Source of the DNA: Thermoproteota archaeon
GTDB lineage: Archaea > Korarchaeota > Korarchaeia > Korarchaeales > Korarchaeaceae
Length of the DNA: 64,000 nt
Direction of reading: 5' to 3'
Assembly (NCBI GenBank): GCA_027491415.1
Contig: JAOZFH010000007.1
Span: 17,266 to 81,265 of the forward strand
Shown here piece by piece: positions 1 through 7,604 of the stretch. Positions within the stretch are counted from its first letter, which is position 1. The number at the start of each line of letters is the position of its first letter. The notes below the pieces were generated by a model. It was not told the DNA's origin and did not search any database. It worked only from the letters and a program-made list of their open reading frames with translations. A program made the translations under genes and the position numbers.

Positions 1-1
1 A

Positions 2-1522
2 GCTGGCTACCTATCCTACTTCTTCCCTCAAATAGCCTCCTTCTCTCACCGCGTGCTCGGTGTGGAGCTGAACGGGTTCGCCGCGTGCTCCATAGTCATG
101 ATACTGGCTCTGATAGGTCTCAACGTGCTAGGGATCAGGGAGTCCTCTCGGCTGAACGAGATAATGGTCTCCCTCGGCTTGGCCGTTCAGGGCGCCCTCC
201 TGCTGATCGGCCTCGCCTACATGAGAGCCGACACGCTCAGGGAGAACCTCCGGGAGGTCGGCTACCCTGGGGTGAGGGAGGAGGTCGCCTACCTGCCCGG
301 AATCGGCGTGAGGGAGCAGAACTTCATCTACGGCACCACGCTGGCCATGAGCTCCTTCATAGGCGTGGAGTCTATCGCCCAGGCAGCTGAAGAGATAAAG
401 AGGCCCTACAAATGGATCCCACTGGCCACCAAGCTCTCGGTGGTGGCCGTCCTGGTTTTCGCGCTCGGACTCTCTCTGGTGGGAGTTGGGACCGTCGGCT
501 GGCGGCCCCTGGCCGAGAACGCGGAAAGGCCCCTCACGGTCTTGGCGGAATCCCTCCCCGTGATCAGGGGAGTTGCCCCGGCGCTGGTGGCCGCCACCGG
601 ATTCGTGATCAACCTGGTCTCGGCGAACACCGGGATAATCGGCGTCTCAAGAGTGGTCTACTCCATGGGCAGGTTCCAGCTGATGCCCTCCTGGTTCAAG
701 GCCATACATCCTAGGTTCAGGACGCCGATCAGGACGATAGTCCTCTTCGGCCTCCTCGGAGGGCTCTTGACGCTGCTCGGCAGCCTTGAGAAGATCGCGG
801 ACGTGTACGCCTTCGGGGCCCTTGCTTCTTACGTCTTGGTAAATGTCTCCATGATCCGGCTCAGGGAGATAGATAGGGATGCCTACCGGCCGTGGAAGGC
901 GCCGGGCTCCATTGAGGTGGGCGGGAGAGAGATCCCCCTGGTGGGCCTCATGGGCGCCCTGGCCACGGGCATCATGTTCGTCCTAGTGGCGGCCCTCCAC
1001 CCTGTGGGCCGGTCGCTGGGCACGGCGTGGTTCGTGGTAGGCCTCGCGGTCTTCGCGGCCTATCGGACGGCAGTGGGCCTGCCGATCACAGGGAGGATAA
1101 GTGGAGAGATGTCCAGGCCCGCCAACTACCTCATGGACGCCCTTGTGCTCTTCAGACCCTACGACGATCCGGAGAAGGTGGCGCGCGCTGTCGCGGAGGG
1201 CCTCAGGGGCAGGTTCAGGGTCCACCTGCTCAGCGTCGTTAACCCCGCGGGCATGTCGCCCGACGAGCTCTCCGACGAGGCTGGCAGAATCCTTACCTCA
1301 CTTGAGGAAACCGCCAAGAGGCTCAGATCCCGGGGGATCCTCGTGACGACTTCGGTCATGTACGGCGAGCCAGTGGAAGTGGCCGTCATGGAGGGCTCGA
1401 GCGACAGGTACGACCTCGTCGTGGTGCTCACATCGAGGCGAGCCATGAAGTCTAAAGAGAGGGGCCTGGCCAGGGTAGTGTCGGCGAGGCTTCCCGGGAA
1501 GGTGTTGGTCCTCAGGAGGTGA
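2..1522 (+). CDS. APC-family amino-acid permease with C-terminal UspA domain (5' end outside window)
   Basis: This is the 3' part of an integral-membrane amino-acid transporter of the APC superfamily. The frame is open from base 2 with no stop, and the residues before the first internal GTG (base 53) are hydrophobic and transporter-like, so the gene begins upstream of the window. About eight hydrophobic helices can be seen, including the segment with SSFIGVESIAQAAEEIKRP, typical of the APC loop after TM6. After the last helix (about residue 355 from base 53) follow some 130 residues with a UspA-like alpha/beta pattern (LVLFRPYDDP, then YDLVVVLTSRR), a fusion known in archaeal and bacterial permeases and thought to sense nucleotides. 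It precedes a RAM-domain protein and a separate UspA protein in the same direction. The substrate cannot be read from the sequence. Confidence 0.9.
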   Translation, partial: AGYLSYFFPQIASFSHRVLGVELNGFAACSIVMILALIGLNVLGIRESSRLNEIMVSLGLAVQGALLLIGLAYMRADTLRENLREVGYPGVREEVAYLPGIGVREQNFIYGTTLAMSSFIGVESIAQAAEEIKRPYKWIPLATKLSVVAVLVFALGLSLVGVGTVGWRPLAENAERPLTVLAESLPVIRGVAPALVAATGFVINLVSANTGIIGVSRVVYSMGRFQLMPSWFKAIHPRFRTPIRTIVLFGLLGGLLTLLGSLEKIADVYAFGALASYVLVNVSMIRLREIDRDAYRPWKAPGSIEVGGREIPLVGLMGALATGIMFVLVAALHPVGRSLGTAWFVVGLAVFAAYRTAVGLPITGRISGEMSRPANYLMDALVLFRPYDDPEKVARAVAEGLRGRFRVHLLSVVNPAGMSPDELSDEAGRILTSLEETAKRLRSRGILVTTSVMYGEPVEVAVMEGSSDRYDLVVVLTSRRAMKSKERGLARVVSARLPGKVLVLRR

Positions 1523-1527
1523 GTTCC

Positions 1528-1788
1528 ATGCTCGTGATAATCAACCTCTATGTTGAAGCGAAGTATCTGGAGTCTCTAGTTGACGAGCTCAAGCAGATGC
1601 CTGAGGTGGTCGACCTGTTCGAGGTCACGGGAGACCAAGACTTGGTCTTGATAGTCGAGGCCGAGTCCATCGAGCACTTCAGGAGCGTACTCGTGAAGAG
1701 GATCCTCAAGAAGCAGGGCATCAACGGCTCCAACAGCCTAGTTGTGCTCCACACCCACAAGAGGATGGGGAGGCTGTTGGAGGAGTGA
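1528..1788 (+). CDS. Stand-alone Lrp/AsnC ligand-binding (RAM) domain protein
   Basis: A small protein of 86 residues that matches only the effector-binding RAM (alpha-beta sandwich) half of Lrp/AsnC regulators; the DNA-binding helix-turn-helix is absent. The ending strand LVVLHTHKRM and the DLFEVTGDQDLVL segment are characteristic. Such stand-alone RAM proteins form rings that bind amino acids and are thought to modulate partners. I prefer ATG 1528 over GTG 1519 because AGGAGGTGA (1514-1522) lies four bases upstream of it. It follows the permease stop by five bases and overlaps the next gene, so permease, RAM and UspA proteins are probably co-expressed, suggesting amino-acid-responsive control of transport (inference). 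Confidence 0.85.
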   Translation: MLVIINLYVEAKYLESLVDELKQMPEVVDLFEVTGDQDLVLIVEAESIEHFRSVLVKRILKKQGINGSNSLVVLHTHKRMGRLLEE

Positions 1789-2231
1789 GCGAAGGAGGCA
1801 AGAGGGTCCTAGTCCTCTTAGATGAGCCCGTCAGCGCGGAGTGCCTCGTGGGCCTCCTGGCCGGGACCCTCGGACTGACCTCGGCGGAGGTGACCCTCCT
1901 CCACGTGGTGACGGTGCCCAGGACGAGCCCCCTCGAGACCTCTGCCCTGAGGGAGCCCTCGCGCGAGGCGCTCGAGTGGCTCGATGCGCTGGCCAGCAGG
2001 CTGGCAGAGCACGGCCTGGCGGCCAGGGCCAGGGTGGCCATATCAAGGGACGTCGAGACCGCCCTGGTCGAGTCGGCGGAGGGGCAGGACCTGATGATCA
2101 TTCCGACCCGGTCTATGGGGTCGGGCCTGCTGAGGGCCCTCCGGGGGTGCCCAGCGGAGAAGCTCGCTGATAGCATCAGAATTCCGGTGGTGCTCGTGAG
2201 CAGAGACCTCATGACCTGCCCGAACCTTTAG
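1785..2231 (+). CDS. Universal stress protein (UspA family)
   Basis: A 148-residue UspA-type alpha/beta protein. It opens with the usual strand KRVLVLLDEP, has VTLLHVVTV as the second strand, DLMIIPTRSMGSG as the ATP-loop region, and ends in IPVVLVSRD. The GTG start overlaps the stop of the RAM gene (GTGA), which implies translational coupling. Family members bind ATP/AMP and act as stress or transporter-associated sensors; the neighbouring permease already carries its own UspA domain. The 3' end overlaps the convergent hydrolase gene by 23 bases. Confidence 0.85.
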   Translation: MSEGGKRVLVLLDEPVSAECLVGLLAGTLGLTSAEVTLLHVVTVPRTSPLETSALREPSREALEWLDALASRLAEHGLAARARVAISRDVETALVESAEGQDLMIIPTRSMGSGLLRALRGCPAEKLADSIRIPVVLVSRDLMTCPNL

Positions 2232-3357
2232 GCAGGTGGGTCTCTGCCAGCCTCACTATCCTCGCGTAACCCTCTGCGGCCGCCCTTAGGTCGGCCACCC
2301 TGACCCTTTCGTTCGGCCTGTGGGCCAGGGTCTCGTCGCCGGGCCCGTACCCGATTGTCAGGATGCCCGCCTCTCCAGCAGTGTAGGAGCCGTCCGTCCC
2401 GAACCTCCACGTTACCAAGTCGCCCCCCAGCTCCCTGGCCGCCAGGCTGGCGAAGTCGCTGGGCATGTACCACGCCGGGAAGTACGCCCTCACCCGGTTC
2501 TCAAGGCCGGTGTAGCACCTTATGGTCTTGGTGACGACCGAGGCCTCGACCCCTGGCCTCAGTAACCTCATCCTGGACAGGATCGACTCGAGCGTCTCGT
2601 CCGGCACCATCCTGTAGTCCAGCAGGGCCTCGCAGGCGTCTGGGATGACGGGAATGACCCCGGGCGAGCAGCGTATCGCGACCGGCGCGACGGAGGATCT
2701 CCCCAGGACCTCGTGCTCAGGTAGCTCGCACGAAATCTCCCTGAGCCTGACCAGCGCCTCCACCAACTTGTAGAGCGCGCTGTCCCCCAGGTCGGGCATG
2801 CTGGAATGGGCCGTCCTTCCCCCCGCGGAGAGCCTGATCTCGACCCTCCCCCTGTGCCCCACCGCTACGTTGAGTCTCGTGGCCTCCCCCAGGACCACGA
2901 GATCTGGCCTTATTCCGGCCTCCTCGAGGAACATCCTGATTCCGAAGCCCTCCTGGTCCTCCTCGTGCACCACGAAGGCCATGTACACGTCGGCGTCCAG
3001 CGAGTCCAGCAGGGGCGCGGAGTGCACCATGGCCGCTATGGCCCCCTTCATGTCAACGGAGCCCCTGCCGAACAGCCAGCCGTCCCGAACCTCCCCAGAG
3101 AACGGGTCGACCCTCCACTCTCCCACCCTCCCCGGGGGGACGGTGTCCATGTGTCCCTCTAGCACTACCACGGGCCCGGCTCCGGACCCCCTGATCAGCC
3201 CGCCGACGTTTCCAGCTCCGTCTATCCACGTCCTGTCGAATCCCAGTGAGTTCATCTCATCTCGGATCAGGCCAGCGACCTCACCCTCATCCCCCGAGAG
3301 GCTGGGAGTCTGGACAAGCCTGGAGCAGAACTGTATCACCTCCTCTCTGCCGCTCAG
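2209..3357 (-). CDS. M20-family zinc hydrolase, YgeY-like
   Basis: A cytosolic di-zinc hydrolase of the M20 (ArgE/DapE/CPG2) family. Visible metal-site motifs are EGHMDTVPPG (His and Asp), GRGSVDMKG, VVHEEDQEG and GEATRLN. The C-terminal pattern YFPAWYMPSD, WRFGTDGSY, GYGPGDETLAHRPNE resembles E. coli YgeY. The first GTG (3339) lies directly against a GGAGG, leaving no spacing; a CTG at 3357 (six codons upstream, after GGAGGGGG) would give the N-terminus LSGREEVIQFC, like other M20 proteins, so the CTG start is proposed here with moderate confidence. The gene is divergent from carbamate kinase; in E. coli ygeY and the carbamate-kinase gene yqeA are also neighbours, which hints at catabolism of a nitrogen-rich compound. 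Confidence 0.85.
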   Translation of the reverse strand: MSGREEVIQFCSRLVQTPSLSGDEGEVAGLIRDEMNSLGFDRTWIDGAGNVGGLIRGSGAGPVVVLEGHMDTVPPGRVGEWRVDPFSGEVRDGWLFGRGSVDMKGAIAAMVHSAPLLDSLDADVYMAFVVHEEDQEGFGIRMFLEEAGIRPDLVVLGEATRLNVAVGHRGRVEIRLSAGGRTAHSSMPDLGDSALYKLVEALVRLREISCELPEHEVLGRSSVAPVAIRCSPGVIPVIPDACEALLDYRMVPDETLESILSRMRLLRPGVEASVVTKTIRCYTGLENRVRAYFPAWYMPSDFASLAARELGGDLVTWRFGTDGSYTAGEAGILTIGYGPGDETLAHRPNERVRVADLRAAAEGYARIVRLAETHLPKGSGRS

Positions 3358-3392
3358 GCCCCCTCCACCCTCCGAGGGCGGATTGGGTGCAT

Positions 3393-3412
3393 GTTTTTAA
3401 CCCTCCGGAGGG
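3393..3412. promoter_or_regulatory. Divergent promoter with a 12-bp palindrome between the YgeY-like and carbamate kinase genes
   Basis: GTTTTTAA (3393-3400) can act as TATA box for carbamate kinase (start 3445) and, on the other strand, for the M20 gene. It is followed immediately by the perfect palindrome CCCTCCGGAGGG (3401-3412), which would lie between the TATA box and transcription start of carbamate kinase, where an archaeal repressor commonly binds. The operator role is inferred. Confidence 0.45.
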
Positions 3413-3444
3413 CGGCGCTTCCCGCGTCTCGGAGGTGAAGGCGC

Positions 3445-4410
3445 TTGACCGACTTGGGGAAGAGGATACTGATCGCCCTGGGCGGAAACGCCATCAAGCA
3501 GGCTCACGAGAAGGGCACCTATGAGGAGCAGCTCCGCAACGTGGAGAAGACCGCCGCCCAGCTGGCCAAGCTCGTGCAGAGGGGGTACCACCTGGCCATA
3601 ACCCACGGGAACGGCCCTCAGGTGGGCGCCCTCCTGATTCAGCAAGAGGAGGGGCAGAGGCTCGGGATCCCGCCCCAGCCCATGGACGTGTGCGGCGCCA
3701 TGACCCAAGGTCAGATAGGGTACATGCTCCAGCAGGCCCTCATGAACGAGTTCAGGAAGATAGGCTTGGACAAGCTCGCGGCCACCGTGGTGACTAGGGT
3801 GCTCGTTCGGAAGGACGATCCCGACTTCCAAGACCCGTCCAAGCCCGTAGGCCCGTTCTACGACGAGGAGACCGCCAAGAAGCTCGCTGAGGAGAGGGGA
3901 TGGGTCATCAAGAAGGTGAAGCCCAATGCGGACAAGCCCTACAGGAGGGTGGTTCCCTCCCCAGATCCCATCAGGCCGCTAGAGGCCGACGCGATCAAGA
4001 AGCTCTACGACAGCGGCATCATAGTGATCGCCAGCGGAGGCGGCGGGATACCGGTCATCGAGGAGGACGGGAAGATCAAGGGCGTCGAGGCGGTCATCGA
4101 CAAGGACCTCGCCGGCGAGAGGATGGCCGAGGTCCTTGGCGTCGACATCTTCATGATCCTCACCGACGTGGAGAAGGTCAAGCTGAACTACGGGAAGCCT
4201 GACGAGAGGGAAATAGACAGGATGACCGTCTCCGAGGCGAAGAAGTACTACGAGGAGGGCCACTTCCTGCCCGGCAGCATGGGCCCGAAGGTCAAGGCCT
4301 GCATCAGGTTCGTCGAGGAGGCCGGCGGGAAGGCCGCTATAATCACCCACTTGGAGAAGGCCCTCGACGCTCTGGAGGGGAAGACCGGGACCTGGATAGT
4401 CCCGGACTGA
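3445..4410 (+). CDS. arcC: Carbamate kinase
   Basis: Carbamate kinase interconverts carbamoyl phosphate + ADP and ATP + carbamate (ammonia and CO2). In a fermenting organism it makes ATP from carbamoyl phosphate. The 321 residues match the usual length (about 310). Family signatures are the N-terminal [10 protein letters not shown], the THGNGPQVG loop, [11 protein letters not shown], a DKDLAGE substrate loop and [10 protein letters not shown] near the end. TTG 3445 is chosen as start because GGAGGTGA lies seven bases upstream and no ATG fits. It is transcribed divergently from the YgeY-like hydrolase and precedes an alcohol dehydrogenase by 52 bases, possibly in one unit. Confidence 0.96.
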   Translation: MTDLGKRILIALGGNAIKQAHEKGTYEEQLRNVEKTAAQLAKLVQRGYHLAITHGNGPQVGALLIQQEEGQRLGIPPQPMDVCGAMTQGQIGYMLQQALMNEFRKIGLDKLAATVVTRVLVRKDDPDFQDPSKPVGPFYDEETAKKLAEERGWVIKKVKPNADKPYRRVVPSPDPIRPLEADAIKKLYDSGIIVIASGGGGIPVIEEDGKIKGVEAVIDKDLAGERMAEVLGVDIFMILTDVEKVKLNYGKPDEREIDRMTVSEAKKYYEEGHFLPGSMGPKVKACIRFVEEAGGKAAIITHLEKALDALEGKTGTWIVPD

Positions 4411-4462
4411 ACCCTCCCGCACCTATTTCTGTGTCACCCGCCCTGGCCCCCTCGGTGTTGAT

Positions 4463-5395
4463 TTGAGGGCGGCGGTGATCGGGGGAGGGCGCGTCAGGTT
4501 CGTCCCGGATTACAAGGACCCTAGGCCCCGGCCAGGCGAGGTCCTGGTTAGGATCAAGCTCGCGGGGATATGCGGGACGGACCTGGAACTCCTCAGGGGC
4601 TACAAGGGATTCTCCGGGGTCACGGGACACGAGTTCGTTGGCGTGGCCCAGTCCGGAAAGTACGCCGGGAGGAGGGTGGTCGGAGAGATCAACGTCGGCT
4701 GCGGCGAGTGTGAGTTCTGCAGGGCCGGCGTGAGGGAGCACTGCCTCCGCAGAGAGGTAATAGGCCTCACCAGAGACGGCGCCATGGCCGAGCTCGTAGC
4801 AATGCCCGAGGAGAACCTCCATCCAGTCCCAGATGAGGTTCCAGACGAGGCGGCTGTGTTCACAGAGCCCCTGGCGGCGGCCTTGAGGGTGCTGGAGTCC
4901 GCACGGGTGAGGCCCAGAGATCGGGTGGTTGTCCTGGGGGCGGGCAGGCTGGGCCAGCTGGTGGCGAGGGTCCTGGCCCTCACGGGGTGCAGGCTCACCG
5001 TTATCGACAGGAACGATTGGAAGCTCGGCCTCCTCCGCGGACTGGGAGCGGAGCTCCGGAGCAGCGCGGAGGGGATTGAGAATGCGGCCGACATGGTCGT
5101 CGAGTGCACCGGCAGGCCAGAAGGTCTGAAGACGGCCCTGCGCCTGGTCAAACCGATGGGGACGGTCGTCCTGAAGTCCACCACCGCGGAGGGCGCCGAG
5201 GTCGACCCATCCCTGGTGGTGAAGGAGGTGGGGGTAGTGGGGAGCAGGTGCGGGCCATTTGAGCCGGCGATTTCGCTCCTCAGACGCGGGCTGGTGAGGG
5301 TGGACGACCTGATCTCATCGATTTATCCTCTGGAAAGGGTCGAGGAGGCCTTCGAGGAGGCCAGTAGGTCAATGAAGGTGCTCCTTCGGGTCTGA
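4463..5395 (+). CDS. Zinc-dependent medium-chain alcohol/sorbitol dehydrogenase
   Basis: A zinc-containing NAD(P)-dependent dehydrogenase of the MDR superfamily that oxidises an alcohol or polyol. The catalytic-zinc region GICGTDLELLRG and GHEFVG, the structural-zinc lobe GCGECEFC-x7-C with its four cysteines, and the Rossmann loop VVVLGAGRLGQLVARV are all present. At 310 residues it is shorter than typical members (340-350), mainly in the N-terminal and C-terminal domains. The start is a TTG with GGTG nearby and is somewhat uncertain. It follows carbamate kinase in the same direction; the substrate is not evident. Confidence 0.88.
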   Translation: MRAAVIGGGRVRFVPDYKDPRPRPGEVLVRIKLAGICGTDLELLRGYKGFSGVTGHEFVGVAQSGKYAGRRVVGEINVGCGECEFCRAGVREHCLRREVIGLTRDGAMAELVAMPEENLHPVPDEVPDEAAVFTEPLAAALRVLESARVRPRDRVVVLGAGRLGQLVARVLALTGCRLTVIDRNDWKLGLLRGLGAELRSSAEGIENAADMVVECTGRPEGLKTALRLVKPMGTVVLKSTTAEGAEVDPSLVVKEVGVVGSRCGPFEPAISLLRRGLVRVDDLISSIYPLERVEEAFEEASRSMKVLLRV

Positions 5396-5427
5396 CCGGT
5401 CGACTACTCGACGGGGACCTCGGCAGA

Positions 5428-6291
5428 TCAGTCCTCCAGCGATCTGAACACTTTCGAGTAGTCGAGATCTCCCAGGCCGAGCCTCTTCGCGCGAAGGAAG
5501 GTCTGCTGGACCTCCGCCATGATTGGAAGCTCCCTGACGAGATCCGCCGCCGTCCGGAGCACGTACCTCATGTCCTTCTCGGCCAGCCTGAGGGCGAACC
5601 TCACTGGGGCGGAGTCGTCCAACATCCTCCTCCAGTAGTACCCGGCCGCCTTGCCCACGGGGTGCTCCCCCATCACCTCGAGCGCCGACTCCGGGTCCAC
5701 GCCCATCGCCTCGGCGAGGGCGAGCCCCTCTGCCATGACACCGACCATGGAGATCAGGATGGCGTTTATCACGAGCTTGTAGGCGGTCCCCATCCCGACT
5801 GGCCCGACCAGCCTGTGTGAGCCGAGCGCGTCCAGAACGGGGCGAGCCCTCTCGTAGACATCCTCGTCGCCGCCTACCATGATGGACAGCCTACCCTCTC
5901 TGGCCTGCGTCGTGCTGCCCAGCACGGGGGCGTCTAGCAGACCTATATCCCTCTCCCTCGCCGCCTCCTCCAGCTCTCTGACGAACTGCGGGTAGAGGGT
6001 GCTCATCTCTACCACCACCGCCCCGGGCCTGGCCCCGGTGATGGCTCCATCCTCGGACAAGAGCGTATTCCTGACCGCCGCCTCGTCGCTGACCATGTCT
6101 ATGATTACGTCCGCCCGATAGGCCAGTTCTCTGGGACTTGAGGCCACCTCTGCTCCCCTCTCAGCCAGTGGGAGTGCCCTCTCCCTCGTTCGGTTGTACA
6201 CGATCAGCTGAAAGCCCTCATCCAGAAGGCGCTCGGCCATGCGGTACCCCATGTTTCCCAAGCCGATCAGCCCAACCCTCATGGTTACCAC
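5428..6291 (-). CDS. Beta-hydroxyacid dehydrogenase (HIBADH/GLYR family)
   Basis: An NAD(P)-dependent 3-hydroxyacid dehydrogenase of the 3-hydroxyisobutyrate/tartronate-semialdehyde family; 287 residues is normal. The N-terminal Rossmann motif VGLIGLGNMGYRMA, the substrate loop DAPVLGSTTQAREG (equivalent of the family DAPVSGG motif) and the catalytic-lysine helix GTAYKLVINAIL are clear. GTG 6291 or ATG 6282 could be the start; a TATA-like TTAAAT about 25 bases upstream favours a leaderless message. Substrates in this family include 3-hydroxyisobutyrate, glyoxylate and succinate semialdehyde; which one applies here is unknown. It converges on the alcohol dehydrogenase. Confidence 0.9.
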   Translation of the reverse strand: MVTMRVGLIGLGNMGYRMAERLLDEGFQLIVYNRTRERALPLAERGAEVASSPRELAYRADVIIDMVSDEAAVRNTLLSEDGAITGARPGAVVVEMSTLYPQFVRELEEAARERDIGLLDAPVLGSTTQAREGRLSIMVGGDEDVYERARPVLDALGSHRLVGPVGMGTAYKLVINAILISMVGVMAEGLALAEAMGVDPESALEVMGEHPVGKAAGYYWRRMLDDSAPVRFALRLAEKDMRYVLRTAADLVRELPIMAEVQQTFLRAKRLGLGDLDYSKVFRSLED

Positions 6292-6502
6292 ATGCGGCGG
6301 GTGAGAGCGGGCCGATTTAACTTGGTGACATCTGCGAGAAGGGATCAGAGAACCATTTTCGTGCGATTACCAATTACAACTATCAGATTTTGGCCTACAC
6401 TTGATTGGTATCCAGTATTTCTTCTGAACAGCCACTCGGCGGGACGCCCGATTAATATTGGATAATCTTTTAACCCCTTGTCGCTATGAGATTTAGGGTG
6501 TC
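6292..6502. promoter_or_regulatory. AT-rich divergent promoter region upstream of the cysteine-synthase-like gene
   Basis: This 211-bp gap is clearly more AT-rich than its surroundings. CTTTTAACC (6467-6475) lies about 30 bp before the TTG start at 6503 and is the likely TATA box. GATTACCAAT (6364-6373) and ATTGGTATC (6404-6412) form an imperfect inverted repeat about 30 bp apart, and ATTGGATAATC (6457-6467) resembles the second arm, so a repressor or activator may bind here. No convincing gene is present. Confidence 0.45.
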
Positions 6503-7567
6503 TTGTTGGGAAAAGTAGACTGGCTGAGGCACTCAAAGGCGCTGGATGAAATCACCCAGGCCGTTGGCTTAACCCCGATGGTCAGACTGAGGAGGATTCC
6601 AAAGGAAGAGGGAGTTTCCGCCGACATCTACGTGAAGCTCGAGTACTTCAGTCCGACTGGGAGCCTGAAGGACCGCATCTACCTGGAGATGTTCAGGCAG
6701 GCCATTGAGAGGGGCGAGCTCAGGCCGGGCATGGAGGTGATCGAGGCCTCGACTGGAAACGCGGGCATAGCCTGCGCGTGGGTGGGTTCGCTCCTTGGGT
6801 ACCCGGTGACCATAGTCATGCCCGAGGGGATGAGCGAGGAGAGGAAGATGCTGATGCGGGCGTACGGCGCCAAGCTCGTCTTCGTGCCCGGCGCAGAGAG
6901 CGACGTCGACCTGGCGCTCGAGAAGGTCGGGGAGCTCAAGGAAAAGAACCCCGGCAAGTACTGGGAGCCCAGCCAATTCTCCAACCCGGCCAATCCGGAG
7001 GCGCACTACACGACTACGGGCCCAGAGATCTGGGAGCAGATGGACGGGAAGGTGGACGCCTTCCTGGCGGCGGCCGGGACGGCCGGCACCATCACTGGAG
7101 TCGGCAGGTACCTCAAGGAGAGAGATCCCCAGGTCAGGATCTACGTGGTGGAGCCGACTGAGGCCCCCGTGCTGGCACAAGGGGAGTGGGGATCCCACCG
7201 CATAGAGGGCATAGGAGACGGCTTCGTCCCTGACAACCTTGACCTCGGCGTTGTCGACGGTGTTATACTGGTCTCGTCGGACGAAGCGATCGAGATGGCC
7301 AGGAGGATGGCCCGGGAGGAGGGCATACTGTGTGGCATATCCTCAGGGGCAAACGTGGCGGCCGCCATCAAGCTGGCCAGGAGGAGGCCCGACCTACGCA
7401 GGATAGCCACGATGGTCAACGACGATGGGCGAAGGTACTTCTCGACGCCCCTCTTTGGTGTTGAGAAGAAGCTTAGGATACCCGAGAGGGCTCACGAGGT
7501 GGTGCGCGACCCCCAGAGGGCAAGGGAGCTGGCGGATGCGAGAAGGCGCTGGGAGATCGTGCGCTGA
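6503..7567 (+). CDS. cysK: Cysteine synthase / cystathionine beta-synthase-like PLP enzyme
   Basis: A fold-type II PLP enzyme that most likely makes cysteine from an activated serine (O-acetyl- or O-phosphoserine) and sulfide, or condenses serine with a thiol. Motifs: SPTGSLKDR with the PLP lysine, ASTGNAGI for the substrate carboxylate, the phosphate-cup GTAGTITG, and GISSGAN. At 354 residues it is a little longer than CysK, with a C-terminal extension after the SGAN segment. The TTG at 6503 fits the TATA box spacing for a leaderless transcript. It converges on the aminotransferase gene. The exact substrate cannot be read; beta-synthases and diaminopropionate-type lyases share this fold. Confidence 0.85.
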   Translation: MLGKVDWLRHSKALDEITQAVGLTPMVRLRRIPKEEGVSADIYVKLEYFSPTGSLKDRIYLEMFRQAIERGELRPGMEVIEASTGNAGIACAWVGSLLGYPVTIVMPEGMSEERKMLMRAYGAKLVFVPGAESDVDLALEKVGELKEKNPGKYWEPSQFSNPANPEAHYTTTGPEIWEQMDGKVDAFLAAAGTAGTITGVGRYLKERDPQVRIYVVEPTEAPVLAQGEWGSHRIEGIGDGFVPDNLDLGVVDGVILVSSDEAIEMARRMAREEGILCGISSGANVAAAIKLARRRPDLRRIATMVNDDGRRYFSTPLFGVEKKLRIPERAHEVVRDPQRARELADARRRWEIVR

Positions 7568-7582
7568 GACCCTCCTCTGAAG

Positions 7583-7604
7583 CAAAAAACTCCCCGCGGG
7601 GAGC
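7583..7604. terminator. Bidirectional terminator-like palindrome
   Basis: CAAAAAACTCCCCGCGGGGAG contains a perfect 14-bp palindrome (7590-7603) preceded by six A residues, i.e. a T run on the minus strand. It lies between two convergent genes and would form a stable hairpin in either transcript. Confidence 0.5.

Noticed and set aside
6345..6536. 63-codon minus-strand open frame in the AT-rich gap
   Set aside because: It runs across the promoter and start of the cysteine-synthase-like gene, has no ribosome-binding site and no protein-like features.
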